64,000 bases of DNA from CAVPUA01 sp963828015 (GCA_963828015.1 CAWHCD010000005.1:186001-250000), one strand, 5' to 3'; shown: positions 34,825 through 44,045, counted from the stretch's first letter. The notes: generated by a model not told the origin, from the letters alone. Numbers and translations are program-made.

Positions 34825-35021
34825 CCCCGCGGGGCCGCGTAGATCGTCGTGGCGCCCCACCCCGGGCGCGCGCCGGCCCAGACGGCCTGGTCGCCTTCGG
34901 GATCCAGGATCTCCATGGCCTCGCCCAGGTCGAGGCTGCTCCAGGCCGGAACGGTGACTGTCGTCCGCACGACTCGCTCGTAGAACACCGGCGACTGGCC
35001 GGCCTCAAATGTCTCGCTCAT
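34821..35021 (-). CDS. Small hypothetical protein
   Basis: This 66-residue protein is acidic and Trp-containing (VPAWSSLDLGEAMEILDPEGDQAVWAG) with no membrane segment. ATG 35021 has GAGAGGGA about seven bases upstream, which supports it as a real gene. Its stop overlaps the stop of the convergent HTH gene by four bases. The family was not recognised. Confidence 0.6.
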   Translation of the reverse strand: MSETFEAGQSPVFYERVVRTTVTVPAWSSLDLGEAMEILDPEGDQAVWAGARPGWGATTIYAAPRG

Positions 35022-35122
35022 GATCTCGTCCCTCTCGCTCCGCGCGGCAGTGATGGCTGTCGCTGATAGGACGAAGGAGCGAGCTGATCGTGTCGCTGAT
35101 ACCCGAACATCGAGCGGCCGAC

Positions 35123-35482
35123 CTAGCGCACGGCCACCAGATCGATCACGAAGATCAGCGTCTTGCCGCTGAGCCGGTGGCCGCCGCCGGCCGGGCCGTA
35201 GGCCAGCTCCGGCGGGATCGTTAGCTGACGCCGACCGCCGACACGCATGCCCGGGATTCCGTCCTGCCAGCCCTTGATCAGGCCCCGCAGCGGGAACTCG
35301 ATGGTCTCGCCGCGATCCCAGGAGCTGTCGAACTGCTCGCCGGTTCCGAACTCCACACCGACGTAGTGCACGACGACTGTCCCCCCGGGCACCGCCTCGG
35401 GACCGTCACCGATGGTGAGGTCCTTGATCTGCAGGTCGGTCGGCTCGTCACCGGCGGGCATGTCGATTTCAGGCTTGGTCAT
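35123..35482 (-). CDS. FKBP-type peptidyl-prolyl cis-trans isomerase
   Basis: The 119-residue protein is a single FKBP domain: VVVHYVGVEFGTGEQFDSSWDRG, then FPLRGLIKGWQDGIPGMRVGGRRQLTIPPELAYG and LIFVIDLVAV. It catalyses proline isomerisation. No signal peptide is seen, so it should be cytoplasmic. ATG 35482 is preferred; ATG 35491 lies nine bases upstream. It is separated from its neighbours and probably transcribed alone. Confidence 0.94.
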   Translation of the reverse strand: MTKPEIDMPAGDEPTDLQIKDLTIGDGPEAVPGGTVVVHYVGVEFGTGEQFDSSWDRGETIEFPLRGLIKGWQDGIPGMRVGGRRQLTIPPELAYGPAGGGHRLSGKTLIFVIDLVAVR

Positions 35483-35512
35483 GGCATCCATCCAACACGA
35501 TCGGCCGCAGGC

Positions 35513-36538
35513 TCACGAATCGCTGCTCGCCTGCCACAGGTTGATGCCGCCATCAACGGCGTACCCGTCGATGGCGGCCAGTTCCTCGGTCGAGAACTCG
35601 AGGTGTTCGAGCGCGCGGACGTTGTCCTCGAGCTGCGCCACGCTACTGGCGCCCAGCAGGACCGAGGTGATTCGCTCGTCGCGCAGGCACCAGGCCAGCG
35701 CGAGTTGGGCCAAGGACTGGCCTCGCTGCTCGGCCAGCGCGTTCAGCGCACGGATGTGGGTGAGGTTCTGCTCGGTGAGCATGTCCTGAGTCAGGAACCG
35801 CTCCTCGGCCATCCGCGAGTCCTGCGGTATGCCGTCGAGGTAGCGAGAGGTCAGCAAGCCCTGCGCCAGAGGAGAAAACGCGATGCAGCCGACGCCCAGA
35901 TCGCCCAGGGTGTCGAGCAGCCCGCCCTCGACCCAGCGGTTGAGCATCGAGTAGGAGGGCTGGTGGATCAGCAGCGGGGTGCCCAGGTCGCTCAGGATCC
36001 GGGCTGCTTCGGCCGTGCGCTCGGGGGAGTAGGAGGAGATGCCGGCGTAGAGCGCTCGACCCGATCGCACCGCGGTGTCCAACGCCCCCATTGTTTCCTC
36101 GAGGGGCGTGTTGGGGTCGAAGCGGTGGCTGTAGAAGACGTCGACGTAGTCGAGACCCATGCGCCGCAGCGAGGCGTCCAGGCTGGCCAGCAGGTACTTG
36201 CGCGAACCCCATTCGCCGTAGGGGCCGGGCCACATGTCGTAGCCGGCCTTGGTCGAGAGGAACAGCTCGTCACGATAGGGCTGAAAGTCTTCGGCGAACA
36301 GTCGACCGAAGTTGGTCTCGGCCGAGCCGGCCGGCGGTCCGTAGTTGTTGGCCAGGTCGAAATGGGTGATGCCGAGATCGAAGGCCCGGCGCAGGATGGC
36401 CCGCTGCGTGTCGATCGCCTTGTCATGGCCGAAGTTGTGCCAGAGGCCCAGGGACAGAGCCGGAAGTTGGACGCCGCTGCGCCCCGAGCGCCGGTAGGTC
36501 ATCGAGTCGTAGCGGTTCGTGTCAGCGAGGTAGGTCAC
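35513..36538 (-). CDS. Aldo/keto reductase, YghZ/GPR-like
   Basis: The 341-residue protein closely follows the E. coli YghZ (L-glyceraldehyde-3-phosphate reductase) pattern from start to finish. It shows RSGVQLPALSLGLWHNFG, THFDLANNYGPP with the catalytic Asp and Tyr, STKAGYDMWPGPYG with the catalytic Lys, VFYSHRFDPNTPLEE with the His, GISSYSPERT, and the C-terminal LNLWQASSD-like ending (here INLWQASSDS). GTG 36538 matches the family N terminus (TYLADTNRYDSM). It reduces small aldehydes with NADPH. A longer upstream open frame is not supported. Confidence 0.92.
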   Translation of the reverse strand: MTYLADTNRYDSMTYRRSGRSGVQLPALSLGLWHNFGHDKAIDTQRAILRRAFDLGITHFDLANNYGPPAGSAETNFGRLFAEDFQPYRDELFLSTKAGYDMWPGPYGEWGSRKYLLASLDASLRRMGLDYVDVFYSHRFDPNTPLEETMGALDTAVRSGRALYAGISSYSPERTAEAARILSDLGTPLLIHQPSYSMLNRWVEGGLLDTLGDLGVGCIAFSPLAQGLLTSRYLDGIPQDSRMAEERFLTQDMLTEQNLTHIRALNALAEQRGQSLAQLALAWCLRDERITSVLLGASSVAQLEDNVRALEHLEFSTEELAAIDGYAVDGGINLWQASSDS

Positions 36539-36608
36539 CCCATCGATGCTAGAGACCGCCTCTCGGATGCGTTCGACCGCGCCGACCGGGTCGCCATGGC
36601 AACTCGGT

Positions 36609-36926
36609 TCAGGCGGGTGGTACTTCGCCGGGCCATCGCCCGGTGAGACGCTCGAATCCTTTGGCGCTTGCGCGGTCGACCAGTGCTTTGACCCCGGCGA
36701 AGACCATGCCATGCAGTAGGGCCGCGGGCAGGATGTCGCCCCATCCCTTTGCCTTGTCAATCGCATCCGGGACGTCCTGCTTGCCATTCAGCGCTTTCCA
36801 GACTCGTCCGAATATCGCCGAGGCCAACATCGCACCACCCACGCTCGCGACGATCCGGACCGGCGCATACATGAGGGTGATCAGCGCTCGATCGGTAACC
36901 CTGGCGAGCCGACCGGTGTCTGCCAT
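36609..36926 (-). CDS. DUF4235 membrane protein
   Basis: This 105-residue protein has two hydrophobic segments (VRIVASVGGAMLASAIFGRVW and DILPAALLHGMVFAGVKALVD) as in DUF4235. ATG 36926 has an excellent ribosome binding site (GGAAGGAG) six bases upstream. The function of the family is unknown. It is followed by the aldo/keto reductase gene after 70 bases on the same strand. Confidence 0.88.
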   Translation of the reverse strand: MADTGRLARVTDRALITLMYAPVRIVASVGGAMLASAIFGRVWKALNGKQDVPDAIDKAKGWGDILPAALLHGMVFAGVKALVDRASAKGFERLTGRWPGEVPPA

Positions 36927-37082
36927 GGCGCTCCTTCCGGGTCTGGGCCGCCCTGATACGACGACCATCCCGCGACCCACGTCTGAACGGCGTAAGGGAC
37001 TTCGACTCGCATGCGCTAGGAGAGGGCCGGGAAGAGGCTGCGGCACTGGACGCGCGGTCGCCGAGCGAGTTTGCTGTCGAGG

Positions 37083-37532
37083 GTGGGTACCCCGACCGAC
37101 CTGAGCGAGATCCGCCGCCGACGCGGAGAGCTGCGGCTGGCATTGCTGAACCTCGAGGAGTCGCTGGCCGCGTCCCCGCGGGGCGACGATGCCAACTGGC
37201 GGCTGCGCGTGCACGGATCGCTCGAGACGTTGCTGGCCGACTTCCGAGAGCACGTCCGGCTGACCGAAGGGCCAGGAGGCTTGCACAGCGACATGGTCGT
37301 CAACGCGCCCCGGCTCACCGGTGCGGTGGCCCGTCTGGTTCGCGACCACGGTCGGATCACCGTCCAGATCGAGGGCCTGCTGGGTGAAACCGCTGAGCAG
37401 GCGACGGCACCTGACCCCGGCGTGATCCGTGAAGCGGCCACCAACCTGATCGCCACCCTGATGAAGCACCGACAGGCCGGCGCCGACCTGATCTTCGAGG
37501 CGTACGAGACAGATATCGGCGGTAGCGGTTAG
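37083..37532 (+). CDS. Hypothetical helical protein, hemerythrin-like in pattern
   Basis: The 149-residue product is helical and charged. It has spaced His residues (FREHVRLTEGPGG, LVRDHGRITVQIE, MKHRQAGADLIFEAYETDIGG) that recall actinobacterial hemerythrin-like proteins, but the metal ligand set is not complete enough to be sure. GTG 37083 is chosen by comparison; an in-frame start at 37071 exists. It is divergent from DUF4235 and convergent with the HAD gene. Confidence 0.6.
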   Translation: MGTPTDLSEIRRRRGELRLALLNLEESLAASPRGDDANWRLRVHGSLETLLADFREHVRLTEGPGGLHSDMVVNAPRLTGAVARLVRDHGRITVQIEGLLGETAEQATAPDPGVIREAATNLIATLMKHRQAGADLIFEAYETDIGGSG

Positions 37533-37536
37533 CTCG

Positions 37537-38316
37537 TCAGACCAGTTCGACCGCGTCGGCGATCGAGTCGATGATCCGGCTGGGGCGGTACGGAAAGCGG
37601 GTCACGTCCTCGCGCCGGGTCGAACCGGTGAGCACGAGGATCGTCTCGAGCCCGGCCTCGATGCCGGCCACCACGTCGGTGTCCATGCGGTCCCCGACCA
37701 TGACCGACTTCTCCGAGTGCGCCGCGATCCGGTTCATGGCTGAGCGGAACATCATCGGGTTCGGCTTGCCGACGAAGTAGGGCACCGCACCGGTGGCTCG
37801 GGTGATCAACGCGGCGACCGATCCGGTGGCCGGCATCGGCCCGTCGGGGGAGGGGCCGGTTGCGTCGGGGTTGGTTGCGATGAAGCGGGCGCCGCGTTCG
37901 ACCAGCCGAATCGCCTGGGTGATCGCCTCGAAGGAGTAGGTCCGGGTCTCGCCGAGCACGACGTAATCCGGATCGGTGTCGGTGAGCGTGTAACCGACCT
38001 CGTGCAGGGCCGTGGTGAGCCCGGCCTCGCCGATCGCGTACGCCGATCCGCCGGGCATCTGCTCGGCCAGGAAGTTCGCCGTGGCCAGCGCCGAGGTCCA
38101 GATCGCCCGCTCCGGAACGGCCAATCCGGCTCGGGCCAGGCGCGCAGCGAGGTCGCGCGGGGTATAGATCGAGTTGTTCGTCAGGACCAGGTACGGGCGC
38201 TCTCGTTCGTTCAGCCGATCCAGGAACTCGGCCGCACCCGGTAGGGCCTGCTCCTCATGGACGAGCACGCCGTCCATGTCGGTCAGCCAGAACTCCCGAC
38301 CGGCCCGACTGGTCAC
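37537..38316 (-). CDS. HAD-superfamily IIA phosphatase (NagD-like)
   Basis: The 259-residue protein has the HAD motifs: nucleophile DMDGVL near the N terminus, VLTNNS as motif II, and the late VMVGDRMDTDVVAG. The IIA-type cap resembles NagD/phosphoglycolate phosphatases. Its GTG start at 38316 overlaps the stop of the 6-phosphogluconate dehydrogenase gene (GTGA), so the two are coupled. It may remove a sugar-phosphate side product, which is an inference from context. Confidence 0.88.
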   Translation of the reverse strand: MTSRAGREFWLTDMDGVLVHEEQALPGAAEFLDRLNERERPYLVLTNNSIYTPRDLAARLARAGLAVPERAIWTSALATANFLAEQMPGGSAYAIGEAGLTTALHEVGYTLTDTDPDYVVLGETRTYSFEAITQAIRLVERGARFIATNPDATGPSPDGPMPATGSVAALITRATGAVPYFVGKPNPMMFRSAMNRIAAHSEKSVMVGDRMDTDVVAGIEAGLETILVLTGSTRREDVTRFPYRPSRIIDSIADAVELV

Positions 38317-39758
38317 GCCGGCGATTCGGTCTTGGAGCCGGCCCATTCGGTGTGGAAGGAACCCGGCCGATCCACGCGCTGGTAGGTGTGGGCGCCGAAG
38401 TTGTCGCGCAGGCCCTGAATCAGCGCGGCCGGAAGCCGCGGGCGCCGCAAGCCGTCGTAATAGGCCAGGGAGGACGAGAATGCCGGTGTCGGCACGCCGG
38501 CCTGGGTGGCGTCGACGACGACGCGCCGCCAACTGGCCACGCCGTCGCGCACGGCATCGGCGAAGTACGGCGCGACGAGCAGGCTCGACAGCTTCGGGTC
38601 GGCCTCGTAGGCCTCGCGGATCCGGTTCAGGAAGCGGGCCCGGATGATGCAGCCACCGCGCCAGATCGTGGCCATCGCCCCGCGGTCGATGTCCCAGTCG
38701 AACTCCTGGCTGCCGGCCGCGATGTGATCGAAGCCCTGCGCGTAGGCGATGACCTTCGACGCGTACAGCGCCTTGCGGACGTCTTCGATGAACGCGTCGC
38801 GGTCCTCGACGTGCCAGTCGTTCTGTTCGGGGAAGGCGGCGCGCGCGTCGGCGCGTTGGTCGGCGTGACCGGACAGCGCACGGGCGAACGTGGCCTCGGC
38901 GATGCCGGTGATCGGGATGCCGAGGTCCAGGGCGCTCTGCACCGTCCAGCGTCCGGTGCCCTTCTGCTCGGCCTGGTCGAGCACGATGTCGACGAACGGT
39001 TGTCCGGTCGCCGCGTCGACCTGGGCGAGGACATCGGCGGTGAGCTCGATCAGGAAGGACTCGAGGTCGCCCTCGTTCCAGGTCTTGAAGATCTCGGAGA
39101 TCTCGGCCGGGGTCGCGTCCAATCCGGCGCGAAGCAGGTCGTAGGCCTCGGCAATGAGCTGCATGTCGGCGTACTCAATGCCGTTGTGCACCATCTTGAC
39201 GAAGTGGCCCGCGCCGTCCGGCCCGACGTGCACACAGCAGGGCACACCGTCGACCTGTGCGGCGATCTTCTCAAAGATCGGGCCGAGCTTGCGGTATGAC
39301 TCCGGTGACCCGCCCGGCATGATGCTCGGGCCCAGCAGGGCACCCTCCTCGCCCCCGGACACTCCGCTGCCGACGAAATGCAGCCCGCGCTCGCGCAGGC
39401 TCTGCTCGCGGCGCCGGGTGTCGGCAAAGTGGGCGTTGCCGCAGTCGATGATGATGTCGCCCTCGTCCAAGAGGGGTGCGAGCTCCTCGATCACGTCGTC
39501 GGTCGGGCCGCCCGCCTTGACCATGATGATGATGGCTCGGGGCTGCGCGAGTGAGGCCACGAACTCCTCGAGCGAGTCGCTGGGTACGAACGTGCCCTCG
39601 TCACCGTGCTGGGCGATCAGGTCGTGGGTCCGCGAACTGCTCCGGTTGTGCACAGCCACCGTGAAGCCGTTGCGGGCCAGGTTGCGGGCCAGGTTGCGTC
39701 CCATCACGGCCAGTCCGGTTACGCCGATCTGGGCCATGGTCGTCGTCTCATCCGTCAT
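38313..39758 (-). CDS. gnd: 6-phosphogluconate dehydrogenase, decarboxylating
   Basis: The 481-residue enzyme has the NADP-binding start IGVTGLAVMGRNLARNLA, the substrate-binding VSGGEEGALLGPSIMPGG, the catalytic FVKMVHNGIEYADMQLIAEAYDLL with Lys, and C-terminal GGCIIRARFL and QRVDRPGSFHTEW. The length equals that of the typical dimeric enzyme. It oxidises 6-phosphogluconate to ribulose 5-phosphate in the pentose phosphate pathway. ATG 39758 lies seven bases after a perfect TATAGT, suggesting a leaderless transcript. Confidence 0.96.
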   Translation of the reverse strand: MTDETTTMAQIGVTGLAVMGRNLARNLARNGFTVAVHNRSSSRTHDLIAQHGDEGTFVPSDSLEEFVASLAQPRAIIIMVKAGGPTDDVIEELAPLLDEGDIIIDCGNAHFADTRRREQSLRERGLHFVGSGVSGGEEGALLGPSIMPGGSPESYRKLGPIFEKIAAQVDGVPCCVHVGPDGAGHFVKMVHNGIEYADMQLIAEAYDLLRAGLDATPAEISEIFKTWNEGDLESFLIELTADVLAQVDAATGQPFVDIVLDQAEQKGTGRWTVQSALDLGIPITGIAEATFARALSGHADQRADARAAFPEQNDWHVEDRDAFIEDVRKALYASKVIAYAQGFDHIAAGSQEFDWDIDRGAMATIWRGGCIIRARFLNRIREAYEADPKLSSLLVAPYFADAVRDGVASWRRVVVDATQAGVPTPAFSSSLAYYDGLRRPRLPAALIQGLRDNFGAHTYQRVDRPGSFHTEWAGSKTESPA

Positions 39759-39765
39759 GCTTCGG

Positions 39766-39773
39766 ACTATAGG
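39766..39773. promoter_or_regulatory. Overlapping back-to-back -10 elements (gnd and pgmB)
   Basis: ACTATAGG reads TATAGT on the minus strand (39766-39771, seven bases before gnd ATG) and TATAGG on the plus strand (39768-39773, 25 bases before the mutase GTG). The two promoters share bases, so RNA polymerase probably cannot occupy both at once. Confidence 0.55.
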
Positions 39774-39798
39774 GGGCCGCTCATGGCACGATCGAGAG

Positions 39799-40524
39799 GT
39801 GCTCGGCCTTCCGGAAACGATCACGACCTGTCTGTTCGACCTCGACGGCGTGCTCACCGACACCGCCTCGGTGCACCAGGCGGCCTGGAAACAGACGTTC
39901 GACGAGTTCCTGCGCGCCCACGGCGGGCTGCCGCCGTTCACCGCCCAGGACTATGACGAGTACGTCGACGGCAAGCCGCGGCCGGACGGAGTGCGTGACT
40001 TTTTGGCCTCCCGATCGCTGAGCCTGCCCGAGGGCAGTCCCGACGATCCACCCGCCGCGGCCACGATCAATGGACTGGGTAACCGCAAGAACGAGCTGCT
40101 GCTGAAGAGGGTGCACGATGACGGTGTGCGGGTCTATGAGGGATCGCGGCGCTATCTGCAGGCCGCGCAAACGGCCGGGTTGCGACGTTTCGTGGTGTCC
40201 TCCAGCGCCAACACCGCTGAGGTCCTGGAGGTGACCCGGTTGGCGTCGTTGGTGGAGGGCCGGGTCGACGGCAAGACGCTGCGGGCCGAGCAGCTGGCCG
40301 GCAAACCGGCCCCGGACAGCTTCCTGGCCGGCGCCCGCCTGGCCCGGGCGACACCCGCGCAGGCGGTGGTGTTCGAGGACGCCATCGCCGGAGTGCAGGC
40401 CGGTCAGGCCGGTGCGTTCGGCTACGTGGTCGGCGTCAACCGGCTGGACGCGGCCCATGGGCGCGAGCTGGCCCGCAACGGTGCCAGCATCGTCGTCAAC
40501 GACCTCGCCGAGCTGCTGTCATGA
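39799..40524 (+). CDS. pgmB: Beta-phosphoglucomutase (HAD family)
   Basis: The 241-residue protein has the mutase-type HAD nucleophile FDLDGVLTDTASVH. The cap domain follows, then VSSSAN as motif II, GKPAPDSFLAGARL as the Lys motif, and FEDAIAGVQAG as the acidic motif. It interconverts beta-glucose 1-phosphate and glucose 6-phosphate. GTG 39799 starts just before the catalytic region. The gene overlaps the GH65 phosphorylase by ATGA, the usual pairing for disaccharide phosphorolysis. Confidence 0.92.
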   Translation: MLGLPETITTCLFDLDGVLTDTASVHQAAWKQTFDEFLRAHGGLPPFTAQDYDEYVDGKPRPDGVRDFLASRSLSLPEGSPDDPPAAATINGLGNRKNELLLKRVHDDGVRVYEGSRRYLQAAQTAGLRRFVVSSSANTAEVLEVTRLASLVEGRVDGKTLRAEQLAGKPAPDSFLAGARLARATPAQAVVFEDAIAGVQAGQAGAFGYVVGVNRLDAAHGRELARNGASIVVNDLAELLS

Positions 40525-42866
40525 TCCCCAACCCGCGCTTCCCCGCCGAGGCGTGGAACCTGCGCGAGATCGGTCTGGATCTCGACATGCTCGGGCAGTC
40601 GGAATCACTGTTCGCCCTGTCCAACGGTCACATCGGCGTGCGGGGCAACCTCGATGAAGGCGATCCGGCCAGCCTGCCCGGCACCTACCTGAACTCCTTC
40701 TACGAGACCCGACCGCTGCCCTACGCCGAGGCCGGCTACGGCTACCCCGAGTCGGGCCAATCGATCGTCAACGTCACCGACGGCAAGCTGATCCGGCTGC
40801 TGGTCGACGACGAACCCTTCGACCTGCGCTACGGCACGCTGCAGCACCACGAACGAATCCTGGACCTGCGCGGCGGTGTGCTGCATCGCGTGGTCGAGTG
40901 GGCGGCACCGTCCGGGCAGCGGGTCAAGATCCGCTCCAGCCGGCTGGTGTCGCTGACCCAACGGGCCATCCTCGCGATCCAGTACGAGGTTGAGGCGGTC
41001 GACCAGCCGACCCGGGTGGTGCTCCAGTCGGAGCTGGTGGCGAATGAACAAACCCCGAAAATGTCGGATGATCCTCGCGTGGCGGCGGTACTGGCCAATC
41101 CGCTCGCCGCGGAGAATCACATGCTGCGTGGCGCCCGCTCGATCCTGATCCACCACACGCGAGCCAGTCAGTTGCGGGTGGCGGCGGCCATGGAGCACGT
41201 CGTCGACGGGCCCGACGGCTGGGGCAGCGAAGCGGCCGTGCACGAGGATTGGGCCCGGCTCATGGTCGGTACCACGCTGGCGCCCGGGCAGAAGCTGCGC
41301 CTGACCAAGTTCGTCGCCTACGGCTGGTCGGGCCAGCGGACGGTTCCGGCGCTGCGCGACCAGGTCGAGGGCGCGTTGGCCGCCGCGCTGCGAAACGGCT
41401 GGGACCGCCTCGTGACCGATCAGCGCGAGGCCCTGGACGAGTTCTGGGCCGGCGCCGACGTCGAGATCGACGGCGACCTGGGCGCGCAGCAGGCCGTGCG
41501 CGTGGCCATGTTCCACGTCTTCCAGGCCGCCGCCCGGGCCGAGCAGCGCGCGATTCCGGCCAAGGGCCTCACCGGGCCGGGCTATGACGGGCACGCGTTC
41601 TGGGACACCGAGAGTTTCGTGCTGCCGATGCTGTCCGCGACTGCACCCGACGCGGCAGCTGACGCCCTGCGCTGGCGGCTGGCCACGATCGACCAGGCAC
41701 GCGAACGCGCCGAGACGCTGCACCTGCGGGGCGCGGCCTTCCCGTGGCGCACGATCCGCGGCGCCGAGTGCTCGGCCTACTGGCCCGCCGGCACGGCCGC
41801 CATGCACGTCAGCGCCGATATCGCCGTGGCCGCGATCCGCCATGTGCGCTGGACGGGAGATGCGGAGTTCGAGCGTACGGTCGGCTTGCCGCTGCTCGTC
41901 GAGACGGCCCGCCTCTGGACCTCGCTGGGCTATCACGGTGAGGACGGTCGCTTCCACCTCAACGGGGTCACCGGGCCGGATGAGTACAGCGCTATTGCCG
42001 ACGACAACACGTACACCAACTTGATGGCGGCCCAGAATCTCGAGGGAGCGGTCGAGGTCGTCGGACGCCACGCCGCGGCCGCGGCCCACCTCGGGGTCAC
42101 CGACGAGGAAGTCGTCGCCTGGACGGCGGCGGCGTCGTCGATGGCCGTGTCGTGGGATTCCCTGCGCGACATTCCGGCGCAGGACCGCCAGTACAACCAA
42201 CGCGAGCCTTGGAACTTTCAGGCCGCCTACGAGTTGCACCGCTACCCGTTGCTGCTGCACGTCCCCTACTTCGCGCTCTATCGCCACCAGGTCAGCAAGC
42301 AGGCCGATCTGGTGCTGGCCCTGCACTGGTGCGGTGACCGCTTCACCGATGAGCAGAAGGCCCGCGCCTTCGAGTACTACGAGCCGTTGACCGTGCGCGA
42401 CTCGTCCTTGTCGGCCTGTACGCAGGCGGTGATCGCAGCTGAGGTGGGGCAGCTCGAGCTCGCCCACGATTACCTGGCCGAGGCCGCCTACATGGACCTG
42501 CACGACTTGGAGGCCAACACCGCCGACGGGGTGCACATCGCCTCGCTGGCCGGGGCCTGGATCGCGGTCGTGGCCGGGCTGGGCGGCATGCGCGACCACG
42601 GTGGCCAGTTGTCCTTCCGCCCGCAGTTGCCACCTGGTCTGCAAGGGGTGCGCTTCCGGGTGCGCTGGCGCGGTGTGCTGCTGCAGGTGGCGGTCACCAC
42701 GACCGACGCGACGTACTCCATCGACGGTGGAACGCTTGAGCTGCTCCACGAGGGCAAGCCGTTCACCGTGACGGCTGCCCATCCGGTGACCCGGCCCATC
42801 AACCTGGTCGTGCCGCTCACGCCGCGGCCGACCCAACCGATCGGTCGAGTGCCCCGCTCGGCCTAG
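40521..42866 (+). CDS. GH65 disaccharide phosphorylase (maltose/trehalose/kojibiose type)
   Basis: The 781-residue protein is a full-length glycoside hydrolase family 65 phosphorylase. It has an N-terminal beta-sandwich (FALSNGHIGVRGNLDEG), a central (alpha/alpha)6 barrel with FWDTESFVLPML and the catalytic acid E488 in GVTGPDEYSAI, and a C-terminal beta region. It would release beta-glucose 1-phosphate, consumed by the coupled mutase. The exact disaccharide (maltose, trehalose or kojibiose) cannot be read from sequence alone. Confidence 0.93.
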   Translation: MIPNPRFPAEAWNLREIGLDLDMLGQSESLFALSNGHIGVRGNLDEGDPASLPGTYLNSFYETRPLPYAEAGYGYPESGQSIVNVTDGKLIRLLVDDEPFDLRYGTLQHHERILDLRGGVLHRVVEWAAPSGQRVKIRSSRLVSLTQRAILAIQYEVEAVDQPTRVVLQSELVANEQTPKMSDDPRVAAVLANPLAAENHMLRGARSILIHHTRASQLRVAAAMEHVVDGPDGWGSEAAVHEDWARLMVGTTLAPGQKLRLTKFVAYGWSGQRTVPALRDQVEGALAAALRNGWDRLVTDQREALDEFWAGADVEIDGDLGAQQAVRVAMFHVFQAAARAEQRAIPAKGLTGPGYDGHAFWDTESFVLPMLSATAPDAAADALRWRLATIDQARERAETLHLRGAAFPWRTIRGAECSAYWPAGTAAMHVSADIAVAAIRHVRWTGDAEFERTVGLPLLVETARLWTSLGYHGEDGRFHLNGVTGPDEYSAIADDNTYTNLMAAQNLEGAVEVVGRHAAAAAHLGVTDEEVVAWTAAASSMAVSWDSLRDIPAQDRQYNQREPWNFQAAYELHRYPLLLHVPYFALYRHQVSKQADLVLALHWCGDRFTDEQKARAFEYYEPLTVRDSSLSACTQAVIAAEVGQLELAHDYLAEAAYMDLHDLEANTADGVHIASLAGAWIAVVAGLGGMRDHGGQLSFRPQLPPGLQGVRFRVRWRGVLLQVAVTTTDATYSIDGGTLELLHEGKPFTVTAAHPVTRPINLVVPLTPRPTQPIGRVPRSA

Positions 42867-42867
42867 C

Positions 42868-44001
42868 TCACGAGCGGGCCGGCGCCAGCCCGAGGGAACG
42901 GCCGACCAGGCTGTGCTGGCGCGCGGCGAGCGCGTCGGCCACCGCCCGAAGGGCGAGCGCGGCCCCGGAGTCCGGAGCGTCGAGCACGACCGGCACCCCG
43001 GCGTCGCCACCCTCGCGCACGCGTTGATCGATGGGAACCTGGCCGAGCAGTGGCACGCGGGTGCCGGTGAGCGCGGCGAGTGAGTCGGCCACGGCCTGCC
43101 CGCCACCGGCGCCGAACAGTTCCATGCGCGAACCGTCGGGCAGCTCGAGCCAGCTCATGTTCTCGACCACACCGACGATCTGCTGGTGCGTCTGCAGAGC
43201 GATCGATCCGGCCCGTTCGGCGACCTCGCGGGCGGCCAGTTGCGGGGTGGTCACGACCAGCAGCTCGGCCGAGGGAACGAGCTGAGCTACGGAGATCGCG
43301 ATGTCACCGGTGCCGGGAGGCAGATCCATGAGCAGCACATCGAGCTCGCCCCAGAAGACATCGGCCAGGAACTGCTGCAAGGCCCGGTGCAGCATCGGCC
43401 CGCGCCAGACGACGGCGGTGTTGCCGGGGGTGAACATGCCGATCGAGATGACCTTCACGTCATGGGCGATCGGCGGCATGATCATCTGGTCGACCTGGGT
43501 CGGCTTGCCGGTCACTCCGAGCATCCGGGGCACTGAGAAGCCATAGATGTCCGCGTCCAGGACGCCCACCGACAGGCCCCGAGCGGCCAGACTGACGGCC
43601 AGGTTGACCGTCACCGACGATTTGCCGACGCCGCCCTTTCCGGAGGCAACCGCGTAGACCCGAGTGCGCGAACCCGGTTGGGCAAAGGGAATCTCATTGG
43701 CCGGCGCATCTCCGCGCAGGGTCGTGCGCAGCTCGGCCCGCTGGGCGTCGGTCATCACGCCGAGGTGGACGTCGACGGCGGTGACTCCGTCGACGCGATT
43801 CACGGCCGCGGTGACGTCACGGGTGAGCTGCTCCTTCATCGGGCAGCCGGCGACGGTGAGCAGAATGGCCACCGCCACCGATCCGTCCGCGCGGGCGTCG
43901 ACCGATTCGACCATCCCGAGCTCGGTGATCGGGCGTCGGATCTCGGGATCCTGCACGGTCGCGAGCACGGCATGGATGGCATCAAGATCGACAGAAGGCA
44001 C
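42868..44001 (-). CDS. mrp: Mrp/ApbC-type P-loop ATPase, iron-sulfur carrier
   Basis: The 377-residue protein has an N-terminal MIP18/DUF59 domain (VQDPEIRRPITELGMV, AGCPMKEQL) and a deviant Walker A P-loop at about 120-129 (SGKGGVGKSS), followed by DADIYGFSVPRMLG and LLMDLPPGTGD. It probably carries or assembles Fe-S clusters. The CxxC pair found in some homologues is not seen. GTG 44001 lies seven bases after TAGGAT, which suggests leaderless transcription. Confidence 0.93.
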   Translation of the reverse strand: MPSVDLDAIHAVLATVQDPEIRRPITELGMVESVDARADGSVAVAILLTVAGCPMKEQLTRDVTAAVNRVDGVTAVDVHLGVMTDAQRAELRTTLRGDAPANEIPFAQPGSRTRVYAVASGKGGVGKSSVTVNLAVSLAARGLSVGVLDADIYGFSVPRMLGVTGKPTQVDQMIMPPIAHDVKVISIGMFTPGNTAVVWRGPMLHRALQQFLADVFWGELDVLLMDLPPGTGDIAISVAQLVPSAELLVVTTPQLAAREVAERAGSIALQTHQQIVGVVENMSWLELPDGSRMELFGAGGGQAVADSLAALTGTRVPLLGQVPIDQRVREGGDAGVPVVLDAPDSGAALALRAVADALAARQHSLVGRSLGLAPARS

Positions 44002-44008
44002 GATATTT

Positions 44009-44014
44009 ATCCTA
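44009..44014 (-). promoter_or_regulatory. Candidate -10 element for mrp
   Basis: TAGGAT on the minus strand is seven bases before GTG 44001. The whole mrp-marR divergent gap is 44 bp, so the two promoters must lie face to face in it. Confidence 0.5.
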
Positions 44015-44032
44015 CGTCCGCGGTTACCGACC

Positions 44033-44038
44033 TAAGAT
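44033..44038 (+). promoter_or_regulatory. Candidate -10 element for the marR-like gene
   Basis: TAAGAT lies seven bases before ATG 44046, again the leaderless arrangement. The MarR protein could act in this small gap on both genes. Confidence 0.5.
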
Positions 44039-44045
44039 CGCGACT

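Noticed and set aside
37537..38532. A longer HAD protein starting upstream at 38532
   Set aside because: The extra N terminus is Arg/Pro/Ala-rich and lies within the gnd coding region; the GTGA overlap at 38313-38316 gives a normal HAD start.
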